From: Abelmoschus esculentus
Taxonomy: Eukaryota; Streptophyta; Magnoliopsida; Malvales; Malvaceae
Length of the DNA stretch: 64,000 nucleotides
Direction of reading: 5' to 3'
Assembly (NCBI GenBank): GCA_035048815.1
Contig: JAUCBN010000003.1
Span: 25,652,001-25,716,000 of the forward strand
This document shows, one piece after another, positions 34,076 through 46,037 of the stretch. The position numbers and the translations under genes are program-made. Under the pieces are notes generated by a model. That model ran no database searches and was not told where the DNA came from. It saw nothing but the letters and a program-made list of their open reading frames with translations. Position 1 is the stretch's first letter, and each line of letters begins with the position of its first letter.

Positions 34076-34985
34076 ATACTAAACCTGGAGAAGATTAAGA
34101 AAACTAACATGAAAAGAAATTTTGGATTGAATATTGTTCAGAAATAAGAGAGATTAAAAGATAACCACAAGATTCAACACAATGAAACTTTACCTTTTAG
34201 GGTTTAACTCATTACATTAAACGGTGCGTTTAAAAATGTAAATTAGAACCGATAAACATATGTATCAACTTATAATCCCATTACAAGTAAGTTGGTGAAA
34301 TTGACTGAGTCAATAAATTGTTTAAATACTAAATAAATGGTAAATAGGGGATTAGCCTCAAATCCTTTAGGTTTTTTATTTGACCTAGAACTATAAGAAA
34401 TTCATTCCCAAAGACTAGAAACTTTGCATAAATCACAAATTGCCTTAAAATATATTATATTTTTTTATATATTATAACTAAATTATTTTTAAATTTTAAT
34501 TATATAATGTTTTCTCCATATTAATTTTATAAAAATATTTTTCATTTTATTTATTTTATAATAAATTATTATAAATAAAATTTATACTTATAAGTTATTT
34601 TTATTCCTTAATAAAGAATATAATTTTTTATTTTTATTTTATATTTAAATTTAAATTGATATAAATAATATTTGTATTACTTAATATAATGTGCGCCTTA
34701 GCTCTAAAGACCCTAAAACCTCAGCTCTAGAGACCCTTTAACGCTTTGGTGTACCTAAGGTTATGGTAAATGCAACTTTGTCAGGGGTGAGTATTCAATT
34801 GTGTAGAACCAAGAGGATAAAGATTTAAGTTAGTTGAGTTCACGAGTATCATTTCATCATTTAAACTTTATTTAAAAAATAGAGTTAAATCGAGTTCATA
34901 AAATTTGAGTCAAATTGAATCAAATAAATTAATTCGAGTTTTTCTTCAATTTTAAATGTAATTATTTACAAGGTTATAGTAGTTA
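34076..34985. other. Gene-free spacer left of the solo LTR
   Basis: AT-rich DNA without a supported gene. Near 34790-34960 it has an eroded GGGGTGAGTATTCAATTG...GAGTTCATAAAATTTGAGTC element like the MITE at 21583. Confidence 0.4.
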
Positions 34986-37900
34986 TGTAATACCCCGAAA
35001 ATCGGGATGGTAAAAACGGTTCGAATAATGTAAATTAAAAACCAAATCATGAGTAAAATATATGAAGATCAAGGACCTAATTGAATTGATTAAGAAACCA
35101 ATATATTGCATGATAAATACTCATGTTCCCTAGACTACCCCCATAATAAATTAAGCCAAGTTAAGTCATTAAGGGCAAAAAGGTCCTTTCACCCTTAATA
35201 TTAAGCAAACAAAAAGAGGCCAAAATTGTCTCCTTCTCCCCCATTTTGCACGGCAAGAAGAGAAAAGAGGAGAGAGTGAAACTTGAGAGAAATCCAAGAG
35301 GAAAAAGGGGCCATTGAAGGAGTTTGAGGTTTGCATGAAAAGGGGTTTAGATAAGAAGACCATATTTGTCTAGCTTGGTAAGTTTCTTCTCCCTTAACCG
35401 AATTTTAGGGTTTGAGCATTTGGGATTTTTAATGCTATATGATGTTTCATGTTAGATTAGGGTGATGGAAGACCTAATCTAAAGATGGTATTTGATGGGT
35501 TAGTTAATGAAGCATGAATCTAAAGTTAGAAGATTTGGAAATCGGAAACATGTAAATGACATATTTAGGTTGATTGATCTTATAAGTTGCCGTAAATTGG
35601 ACTTGGAGATGTTGATTCCATGTTTTAGATGCTGGAAAATTTATAAGTCTTAGTTCGGATTAGTTTCGGACAATTAGAAAGGGGATTGGCCGAAAATAGC
35701 CTAGAATCGCTTTTTCGGGTAGCTATCTTTGAGAAATTTCCTAGGTCGGGATTTAAGGATTTTAGAGCTGAAATTTTAGACTATGATAATCATGTATACC
35801 TAGTTTAAGAGGAAATTTACGGAATTTAAATCCGAGTCCGGTAGAGGAAGATATAAGCTGTTCCGTGAGGCTACCCGAGCAGTCCCGGGAAAATCCGACC
35901 AGAACTGTTCGAATTAAATTTGGAGCTGATCGATTAGGAAATTAAATGTGAGGTTAATAGTACCTTGTAGATGGTTCTTCTAGCTTTCCAAAGGGGTATA
36001 ATAGACTAAAATCGGACATCTAAGCTAGGAGATATGACCATTTCGCTAAAAAAGGGTGACAAACTATTCGAAAAGAACAAATGTACATGTTTGCAATTGT
36101 TAGGCTTATGAATATCTGAAATGGACAGTTGAAAATGTATTGATACATAACTATTATATGTTAATTGTTAGATACCCCGGGAGAAGGAATTAACGAGGAT
36201 CATAAGAGGATCGAGGCAACAAAAAGGCGAGGCAAAGGGGTTGTGATCTACAACCCGTGATAGCTCGAAGTATTGGTGAGTGTAGCAAACCTTAGGGTTA
36301 GGACCTAGGGTCCTAACCATTTTTTATTATTTGATTTGCTCGTAATGTAACCGGATTAAATAAATATTTGACAATACGGGAAGGAGGACTAAATGATAAT
36401 GACTTATTTGACTTTATGTTGAGTACTAGATAATAGACTAGTTTAGAGCATTTGCATAGCTCGGAAATGCCGAGGTAAGTAATGGCACGCGGCTAAGGAT
36501 GCCAGGTATGTTAGTCATGCATGAATTATGTCCATGATACCATGATATGTATATGCTTTGATATGTTAGCATGACTTGTGCTTCTGGTTTTGGTACATGA
36601 CTACATGTATATGCTCTGATATGTTAGCATGACTTATGCTTATGGATTTTGATAACATGATAATATGTATATGTTTTGTTATATTAGTAGCATGACCCTT
36701 ATGCTTAGACTTGATAGCATGACTTGATGCTTTTGATATGCCATGTTGTGTACATCATCCGTGACAAAAATTTGATTAAGTAAAATGAAAGAATAATTGA
36801 ATAAGAAATTCTGATTGAGCCTTGGGTTATAGTTGGTCATAGGTAGTACGACAAGCCTAGAGTCTGAGCTCATTTGTTAGTACTTCGGTACTTCTGATCA
36901 GTACTTCGGTACTTCTGTTGGTACTATGGGTACCTTTGTTGGTGGTTAGTCACCATTTGTAGATACCATGGGTATCTTTTGTTAGTGTCCTAGTGGCACT
37001 TTTGTTAGTACCTTAGGGTACTTCTGTTGACTCGTTACCTAGTCTAACTATACCAAGGCAACGATTGAAATTAATTCGGAAGATTAAAATTAATATAATT
37101 GTCATAGGACATTCGAAATGTAATTGCTAATAAGCATTTGATATGTACTTGCCATAGAGCATTTGATATGATTCGAACTTGAGCATATGATATGACTTGT
37201 CATTGTACATTTAAGCATGCTATTTGATGTGCTAATTGCCATACGTAATTGCTTTGTTGTTTATTTGAAGTGTATCATTTGTTTTGATTCATGTCTAAAT
37301 TGGTTAGACTTAGGCTACCTCACTAAGTACTTTTTAGTACTTACACTCTTTGTTTCCTCCTTCCCAAACAACAGGTTCATGAGTCAAAGAGGTAGATCAA
37401 GCTTGATTCGGAGCAAGGACACGCAAGCAAGCCAAAGTATGGTATTTTGTTAGTTTTTGTAACTCCTAATGTAGGGTGACATAGTGATCATGTTAGTTTA
37501 GTATATGCATTTGATAGCTAGCTTGATGTGTACTTTCATATTGGCATTTAAGCTTTTGGGGTTTGTAAGCCATAAGGCACAACATTCATAGTAGGCTAGC
37601 CTTATATGTTTTGAGTTGGCTATGGTTGGCATGATGGCTTGAATGAATGCATTTGGTATATGACTAGCTTAGCTTTGTGTTTAGGTTGTGTGAACCTAGA
37701 ACCTATCATGTCAACTTAGGGGACTAAAGAAAGATAAGGCTAGATGGTTGTCCTAAGTAGGGATGATACGAATATTGAAATGCATGTTGAATTGACTAAA
37801 ATGAATAAGTTTGATGAACCAAAATAAGATGCCTAAGCATGTACAAAGATCCTTAAGGCTTAGGTTTAGGCTGAGACCTTTAGATAGCCCCCTTTTGAAA

Positions 37901-38631
37901 TGTCGAAGTATTTGAAAGTCATGAATTTGTCATCCTCGAGCAGGGGTATCGATACCACTAGTTTGGGTATCGATACCACCTTTGGCAGAAACTTTTTGTT
38001 CCGAAGCTTGTATCGATACCAAAAGCTTCGACCTTTAGTCAACGTGTTAATGAAGCAAGCCAGTACCGATACCTGTATCGATACTGGAGCTTTCAGTAAC
38101 TTTTCGTATCGATGCCAGTATCGATACTAGCTATCCAACCTTAGTCAACGAGTCAACACTAAGGACCGGTATCGATACCTGGTTCGATACCCCTGTATCG
38201 ATACCAACTTTAGGGGTATCGATACCTCCTTATTATTTTTGGTTCAAATTTAATAAGGATAATTGCTTGATTAATAAGGTATAATTGATGATAGTTAAAT
38301 AAACACGATTCAATATAAAAGTTTTGATCAAATTAATTGAAGTTACAATTGATTAATGAAGGGCATCTGAGTTTCGATTTGGAGATTGTTTAAGTGTCAA
38401 AAAGTTTTAATTTAGTCTCGAATTTGCGTAAGTAGTATAAGATTCAATTCGTAAATTGAACAAGTATTATTAAGGAGTCGACTTGCAATGTTATGTAAAT
38501 AAGCAAATTGCATAAATTTGACCAACTCTCAATGTTTCATAATAAGTCATATGTTTGAATTTGATTACAATGTTCAAGTTCGTAAGTCCGGTCGACGCCC
38601 CCGTCTCCTAACCCGGGGTGAGGGTGTCACA
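34986..38631. mobile_element. Solo LTR, 3.6 kb, TSD AGTTA
   Basis: Begins TGTAATACCCCG and ends GAGGGTGTCACA, with an exact duplication AGTTA at 34981-34985 and 38632-38636. It contains short tandem phrases GTACTTCGGTACTTCTG at about 36880-37030 and a cluster of GTATCGATACC palindromes at 37947-38227. There is no polyprotein or second LTR. The length and TGTAAYACCCC ends suggest a long-LTR Ty3/gypsy chromovirus (Tekay/Del-like), which is an inference. Frames inside it are not genes. Confidence 0.88.
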
Positions 38632-38864
38632 AGTTATTGATTTCTCTTTCATCAAATAACTCTCTCTTATCATATACGATCTACGTATATATATCTGTAT
38701 TCTTTTTCACATGTGTAAGTAATATTTGTAATGCTATTTAATAAATCAAAAACCATTTAAAATCATATAATATATTTACAATATTATTGTCTAAAGAAGA
38801 AGTTTTGAAGAAAAATATTGATGAGAGTATAAAGGAGTCGAGGAGAGCATAGATTTGAGAGGCT

Positions 38865-39707
38865 CACTTGGAGCTGGGTTGAGTCTGATTCTGTTTCCAA
38901 TAATGATAGCTTGTCCGGTGAATCAGAAGATCACGAAGAGAAAACATGTAATCCTACTATCAAGCAAGAAGTAGTATCAGGAGCTGACAATGGTACACGA
39001 GAGAAAACATCAGCCTCAGAAGGAGAGGCGAGCTCAGGAGTTGCATGAGCGATGCAGTGGCTATCTCATGTCGAAAAAGCTTGAAGCACTTGCTCAGAAG
39101 CTTGGAGCAATGGGATTTTCACATGATCATGCAACAATGGCTCTTATATTGAATGAAGGCAAAGAGGAGGAATCTGTGGCATGGCTTTTTGAAGGAGATG
39201 AAGCAGCAGTTAAGCAAAAAGAATCGACTATTGGTGATGGAAACTTGAAACTTGACATATCAGAAGAGCTGGCATGGATTTCTGATATGGAAATCAGATA
39301 CAAGTGTTCAAAGCAAGAGGTTGAAAGACCAATTGTTGGCCAAAGATAGAATATGCAAAACACCAACAAAATGCAGTTCTAGTTGACAAAAGGTTGCCAA
39401 GTTCTGTATCAAATCCTTCTGTTTTGTATTCCTTGGCATCACCTTTGCAGGCCTCACCACCTCTACCAGCAAAGACAGAAAGCTGTTATGTGGCTGTGGA
39501 AAATGATTTTAATAACTTCTCAGCCTTCAATCAGGGAACTGATTGTAATGATGCAGAGGTTTCATTCTTTAAATCCAATTTAGGTTCCAGCTACAAGTAC
39601 AAGCTCCACTCCTAGAACAACCTCCTTTATGTATCCTACCAGTAGTGTTGAAATACCAAAATCTAATGGTTTTATGCCCCATATTCCAAGTTTTAGAAGC
39701 TTCAGTT
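38865..39707 (+). pseudogene. UBA-domain protein pseudogene, 5' part
   Basis: Matches a plant family of UBA (ubiquitin-associated) domain proteins of unknown exact role. The readable core is KLEALAQKLGAMGFSHDHAT then MALILNEGKEEESVAWLFEG, a UBA fold, followed by LDISEELAWISDMEIRYKCS and KQEVERPIV. Upstream, another frame reads SGESEDHEEKTCNPTIKQEV; downstream (39394 onward) a third frame reads PSSVSNPSVLYSLASPLQAS, and near 39590 it shifts again. At least three frame changes and several stops make it non-functional. No introns are evident, so a processed copy is possible. It is cut at 39707 by the LTR retrotransposon and continues at 56826. Confidence 0.78.
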
Positions 39708-42388
39708 TGTCGCGACCGTTTTAAAACCGAAAATGTGTAGGAAATAGCCTGGCGAATTAGTTTTGAAAAATATGAATTTTATTATTTTTAATCTTAAAAA
39801 AACTGAATTTTAAAAAAAATGTATATAATTTAATTTTAAAATTGATTTGGAGTCGCCACCGGCCACTTTGGTAGGCCGGACACTATAAAACAAACCAGAG
39901 ATTCGTTAAAAGCATTTGGGTTCGGGAGTCCGTTACGTGTAAGGACGACCCTTACAAACGCCCAAAAATTTGTACCTTATTAATTTCACGTGGTATTTTG
40001 ATATTTTGAATATAGATATTAATTTAATTTTTCATTGTTAAGTGAACACTGTTTGAATTGAGGATATCCTTTTGATTAAGAAAATATATCTCTTTTAAAC
40101 TCGGGCTGAATGAGACGTCCTCTAGATAGGAAATCTCACCCAAATTTAAAGATATATAAATTCCGCCTCAAAAGGTTTGAATGTATGATCATTTACTTAT
40201 CTTATTCATTTTAAGTTCTAACCTAGGAGGGCTCCATTAATTAAATATTAAAACCTATTTAAGTTACTAATATCACTAATTATTTACCTACCAATTTTAT
40301 TTAATTCTAAACCTAAGTTATTTTATCAAGTTCTAGGTTTTTAATAGAACATGAATTCGATACCAAGGTACACTCTTTAGGTCAACATCATGGAACGTCA
40401 AAACACCGACCTTTTAGTGTATCCGAGGTATAAGATTCAAATACCATTATTACTAATTATCTCCCTATTTAATTAATTAATTAAAGCGTCTAATCTTAGA
40501 AGCTCTAAATTAATTAGCTAAATGATGATTATGTGATCCCTAAAAAATATGCTACATGATTTTTGAAATAAAACATAATAAAATAAAATAAAATAAAATA
40601 AATAAATAAAATAAAGGAATTACGTAACTTTTCATTAGAAATATGGGAGTTCATGTCATAACCAAGATGATCAAAATTGAGCACAAAGGAACTTACATGG
40701 TAAAGACAAAAAAAAAGGACAAGAGTTCAACTTCAAGGGATGAATTATATTTAATTACGTTTAATTAAATTTAAAGCTTAGAACTTTTAATTAAATTAAT
40801 AATTTAATCAAATTTTTCCTAAACTCTAAATTTTAATTAATCCTAATTAAAGTCTAATTTGATAGATTTTTGGTCTTAAAGTTCAATTAGGGCTAAATTA
40901 GATTCAATTAGGTTAAATTAATTTTAAATTTTACCTTAGAAATTAAATTAAATCCAAATAAGAACTTGATTAAAATAATTTCTAAGTTTTAAGAATTAAA
41001 TTAAACCTAATTAATGTCTAATTTTAAGTTTTGGGGTCAAATTAGGCTTAAATTAGATCTAACTAGGTTAAATTAATTTCAAATTTTATCTTAGAAATTA
41101 AATTAAATTCTATTAAGAACCTAATTAAAACATTTCTAATCCTTAAAAATTAAATTTAATCCTAATTAGTATCTAAATTATTTAATTTGAGTTTAGGGTT
41201 CAATCTAGGCTCAATTAGGGACTAAATTGAGGTAAATCTAAAGTTTTAGGGGCTAAATAGGGGATTTGGTGACTAAAGTGAACTACGGTTGAAAGTATGG
41301 AGGACCTAAAGGGTAAATTCCCCATTTAAGCGGGTTCGTGCGGATCTGAGTTGACCCAGATCAAAACGCACGGATCCCCTCTGGTAAAACGGCGTCGTTT
41401 GACGCGAGAACCACCCTCTGAAGCCGAGTCAACTCGGCTATTTGAGCCGTCCCTTGACTCGGTTGAACTCGGTGGATCCTAAATCCTCTGAGCACAAACA
41501 CTTAGAAAACCAAAAATCTTAAACAAAATGGATCAAAAGGCCTATTTTGCTAAGAACATTATGAATGTTCTTCATGTTCATCATGAACATGAAGAACACG
41601 ACCACCATCCACCGCATAAACCGCTGTTAGATCAAACCCGCCGCCGCCCAAGATTACTCCGGTGAGTTTTCGGACCACCGTGACGAGAACTCCGACCTTC
41701 CTCCCGACGTCGGAGACGAAATCCGACACCGACGAGCCCCCAGAGACCCTAAAACACCCTAAAAAGCACCTAAAAACACTCCAAGAATCCTATTTCTTCG
41801 ATCCAAACACCTAAAATCAATCGAAACATGCTCCTAACTACTAATGAGAACTCGGCTAACATCCTACATCTACTCAGATCACCCTCCTTACCATCAAAAC
41901 AAGCATGTGAATGTAGGGAAAAAAAATCACAACCTTACCTCTTCTTCTGCCGATGATCTTTCCCTTCGTTCAGTCCTCCTCCGGGAATCCAGTGATACCA
42001 GATTTCCAATTTCTCTCCTTTGATTCGAAAACCAAATTCTCGATTGTTCCATTCGATCGATCCAAAACTCAGATCCCTCCTTTCAAGCTTTTCGATTTTT
42101 TCCCCCCAAAGCATCTCTAATACGTCCTTTTAAGGGAATCAAAACCCAGAGTCCTAATCTTCCACAACCCCAAAAATCTCTCAACACAATCCTAACTCCT
42201 TGAAAAATCTCTCTTCAACAAACCACTTAGTCAACCGAAACTCCTCCCATAACTCAAACTTCATTTTTTCTGTTTTTTTAGTTTATTTTTTATATTTTTT
42301 ATGTTATTTACTATTTTATTATTTTTATATTTTATTTTGTTTTTAGTTTTTAGTTTTTATTATTTTAATTCAAAAATTCGTGATAACA
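39708..42388 (-). repeat. 3' LTR of the Tat element
   Basis: 2,681 bp. Aligns along its length with the LTR at 54107-56825. Divergence is uneven: a few percent at 39708-40823, none in 40824-41607, and about 19 differences in the next 143 bases. It contains a 33-nt perfect palindrome at 41566-41598. Confidence 0.95.
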
Positions 42389-42401
42389 GCTGCCCCTCTT
42401 T
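42389..42401 (-). other. Polypurine tract of the Tat element
   Basis: On the minus strand AAAGAGGGGCAGC lies directly before the 3' LTR start TGTTATCACG. This is the normal position and composition for plus-strand priming. Confidence 0.8.
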
Positions 42402-42473
42402 GCTCAAAGCTGCGAAGCAGGAGATGGGCAAAGACTGAAAAGAATGAATTTTGTTTAAGCCTTGAAGCTTGAA

Positions 42474-43188
42474 GTTGTTCTTCTTATTACGAAATTCTTC
42501 AAGCAAAACTTGTGATGTAACTCGAGGTTGTTCTTCTTGTTCTGAAATTCCTCGTCTCTAGGATATCTGGAGTTGTTCTTCTTATTACGAAATTCTCCAG
42601 GATCTGAAGCTGTTCTTCTGATTACGAAATTCTTCAAATGAAATTCTTTAGACTTATCAAGTGATGAAACTTGAGGTTGTTCTTCTTATTACGAAATTCC
42701 TCATCTCCGAGAGATCTGAAGCTGTTCTTCTTATTATGAAATTCTCCAGATAAAAATGATGAAATCTGAGGCTGTTCTTCTTATTACGAAATTCCTCGTA
42801 TCTCGTGGAATTTGGAGTTGTTCTTCTTATTACGAAATTCTTCAAACTCATCAAGTGATGGAAATCAAGGTTGTTCTTCTTATTACAAAATTCCTCGTTT
42901 TCGGGAGATTTGGGGCTGTTCTTCTTATTACGAAATTCTCCAGATAAAAGTGGTGAAATCCGAGGCTGTTCTTCTTATTATGAAATTCCTCGTATCTCAT
43001 GGAATTTGGAGTTGTTCTTCTTATTACAAAATTCTCCAAACTCATCAAGTGATGGAAATCGAGGTTGTTCTTCTTATTACGAAATTCCTCGTTTCCAGGA
43101 GATCTAGAGCTGTTCTTCTTATTACGGAATTCTCCAGATGTAAGCGATGAAACTTGAGGCTGTTCTTCTTATTACGAAATTCCTCATG
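42474..43188 (-). repeat. Tandem repeats in the 3' region of the Tat element
   Basis: About 15 copies of a 45-50 bp unit built on GTTCTTCTTATTACGAAATT, with the word after the core alternating (CCTCGT, CTCCAG, CTTCAAACTCATCAAG). Units recur in sets of about four, giving a higher-order period near 195 bp (compare CCTCGTATCTCGTGG near 42792 and CCTCGTATCTCATGG near 42987). Frames on both strands here only mirror the repeat. Arrays between pol and the 3' LTR are known in Tat elements. Confidence 0.93.
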
Positions 43189-44138
43189 TTACACCACTTC
43201 TTTCGGGAATCACGTCGAGAAGGCTGCCAATAATATCTGCTATTGTTGTTTTTCTTGAATCATTTCATAATTGTTCTTGGATCCTGTTTAACAGAAATAT
43301 TATACATTATTAGTATGCTTCTAATGCAAATGTTCCTATTATGATGCATGAGTACTGCCTTGAAAGGCATGTATTATCAGTCAATTTGCCACTTTGAAAA
43401 GTCTGATTGGCTCTTCTCTCTCTTTTCTACATTCGTGGTCTTTATCTTACATATCAAGGGCAACCTTTGATGATTGTCTTCTTTACAAAGCTGTTTTGAG
43501 GCGTTCTTTCGAGACAGATTTCGTCTGAATGTCAGAACATGTTTGTTTGTATTTCGTTATCCTGATCCGGAAAAACAAATCTTACCTGTAACTTAAAATA
43601 TAGTGATGACAAAAGATTTTCTGTATTCATTAATTTATATTAGTTCACTAGCATGATGCTTTGGATAGAATTGAAGGCTCAGAAGAAAAAAATGGATATA
43701 TTTATTAGAATTTTTGTAAATTTATGACAAGCGTGTAAAAACAATCATACAAAACAATTAGAAGGAAAAAGGTAAGGAACAAAATGCAAATTCCCAAGCG
43801 CTTATCACATGCGATCATCTGAGCCTTTTCCCGAGATATTGATTTAAAGATGATCTACTTGTCTAGCCATTCTTCAAATGGGGTTCCAACTTTGCAGACG
43901 TGAAGATCCTTCCGAATTGCTTGATAACCGAGAGGTATGAATTACCGGATACCTATTATCTTGCATTTGAGCCGTTATTCCTGGTTTTCGACCCAAATCT
44001 TTCGTTGGTATCGAGACGCCCTTTACGGGTTTTCATCCCGACCCCTCCTTTCTTTCTTTTAATCATTTTTTATGAAGAGCCCTTTCGGGTTTTCGCTTCA
44101 TTTTCTTTTTCTCTTTTTCTCTTTTCCTTTTTTATTCT
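43189..44138 (-). other. Non-coding 3' part of the Tat element
   Basis: Between the pol stop (about 44138) and the tandem array. No supported gene; the short plus-strand frame at 43900-44142 is Phe/Leu-rich and has no resemblance to known proteins. Confidence 0.5.
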
Positions 44139-45230
44139 TTAGGCGTAATATTTCTTAATTGAATCAGGATTCACTGGCTTGTTTAATTCTTGCTCTTCCA
44201 TTTCAGTCAAGATCATCGCACCTCCGAAAAAGGCCTTTTTGACAACATATGGCCCTTCCCAATTCGGCATCCATTTCCCTCGAAAATCTCGATGTATGGG
44301 TAAGATCTTTTTAAGCATTAAATCTCCCTCTCGAAATTCTCGCGGTCGAACTTTCTTATCATAGGCTCAAATCATTCGTTTCTGATATATTTGGCTGGAG
44401 ATAGCTTTCAACCGTTTTTCTTCGATTAGATTCAACTTATCTAAAGGAATCTATACCCATTCTGCATCATCTAGCTTCACTTCTGATAATATTCGAAGAG
44501 ATGAGATTTCAAATTCTAGTGGTAACACTGCTTCAGTACCATATACCAGGGAATATAGCGTTGCCCCGGTAGAAGTTCTTATCGAAGTTCGGTACGCAAA
44601 CAAGGCGAAAGAAAGCCTTTCATGCCAGTCTTTGTATGTTTCAGTCATCTTTGATATGATCTTCTTAATGTTCTTATTCGCTGCTTCAACCGCTCTATTC
44701 ATCTTTGGTCGATACGCTACAGAGTTGTGATGAATTATTTTGAACTGCTCACAGGTTTCTGCTATCAATCTATTGTTGAAATTGGTAGCATTATCCGTGA
44801 TGATTCACTCTAGTAGACCATTCCAACAAATAATCTCTTTCTTCAAGAACTTACAAACTGTTGTTCGCGTGATGTTAGCATAAGAGACAGCTTCTATCCA
44901 CTTGGTAAAATAATCGATAGCCACTAGGATAAAGCGATGAACATTTGAAGCCTTGGGGTGAATCTGCCCGATTACATCTAATCCCCAAATAGAAAAAGGC
45001 CAGGGCGAATTCATTGTATGTAACGGTACTGGCGGAGAGTTGATCTTATCTGCATAGATCTGACATTTATGACACGTTTTGGCATATTTTATGCAATCCC
45101 CTTCCATAGTAGACCAATAGTATCTGTATCTCATTATTTTCTGAGCCATCGAGAAACCGTTAGCGCGCGTACCACATATTCCATCACGCACTTGTTCAAG
45201 AATACTTTTAGCCTTACGGGTATTAACTCA
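44139..45230 (-). pseudogene. Integrase region of the Tat element
   Basis: Minus-strand frames carry the zinc-binding part (CHKCQIYADK), the catalytic core with the first Asp (WGLDVIGQIHPKAS, FTKWIEA), a second Asp in ITDNATN and the Glu region (AVEAANKNIKKII), then a C-terminal piece (GKWMPNWEGPYVV) with a stop near 44138. Stops break it at about 44800 and 45225, so no working integrase is made. Confidence 0.85.
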
Positions 45231-46031
45231 TCTTAGCAGCACTTGATCTCTACTCTTTCTATATAAGACGTCGCCATCTAACACGTACGCAACAGCCATT
45301 CTTCTGATTATTCTTTTGTCAATGTCATTAGCTCTAAATGAATAAGCTTGGAACTTGATGTATTGTAAAATATCAAAATACCAAGGATTACCATCCTCTT
45401 CTTCCAAGTTGCAGAAATGAGCATATGTTTCATAGTTCTGCATTTGTATTAGCATCATATCCTTCGGTCTATTTGCTTGGAATACCGAGGTCAGTATAGC
45501 TAAGGCATCTGCCATTTGGTTGTCCTCTCTAGGAAGATATACAAATGTTATCTCTTCAAATTCTTCAATTAGCTCTAATATCAACTTTCGATATTCTATC
45601 AACTTCATGCCTTTGGTTTCCCATTCTCCATGTAGCTGATAAATAACTAAGGCTGAATCTCCGTATACCTTCAAGGCCTTTATCTTTCTTTCTATTACAG
45701 CCTTCAATCCCATGACACATGCTTCGTATTCAACCATATTGTTAGTGCACAAGAATTCCAACTTGCTCGTGAGAGGGTAATGTATACCATCTAGAGATAT
45801 CAACACAGCCCCAATTCCCCGTCCGAGGGCATTGACTGCCCCATTAAAATACAATTTCCATTTTTCCATTTCTTCATTCTCTTCAACAGAAATGGTCATT
45901 ACATCCTCATCGGGAAAATCAAAGTTTAGAGGCTCATAATCATCCGAGGCTCTACTTGCAAGAAAGTTAGCTATGTCACTCCCTTTAATTGCCTTTTGTT
46001 TGACGTACACTATATCAAATTCGGACAACAA
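45228..46031 (-). pseudogene. Second (archaeal-type) RNase H of the Tat element
   Basis: 267-codon open frame. LYFNGAVNALGRGIGAVLI, EYEACVMGLKAVIE, VYGDSALVIYQLHGEWETKG and REDNQMADALA match the aRNH domain that distinguishes Tat elements from other Ty3/gypsy lineages. The first catalytic Asp normally seen in the FDGA-type motif is Asn here (FNGA). Confidence 0.85.
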
Positions 46032-46037
46032 TATTTG

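Noticed and set aside
39394..39615. 73-aa independent gene
   Set aside because: It is one frame of the broken UBA-domain copy; the true family frame shifts near 39590.
42455..43150. Repeat proteins on both strands, or a CRISPR-like array
   Set aside because: Regular 45-50 bp units in a plant retrotransposon are a tandem array; the 'spacers' are related to each other, and frames on both strands mirror the DNA repeat.
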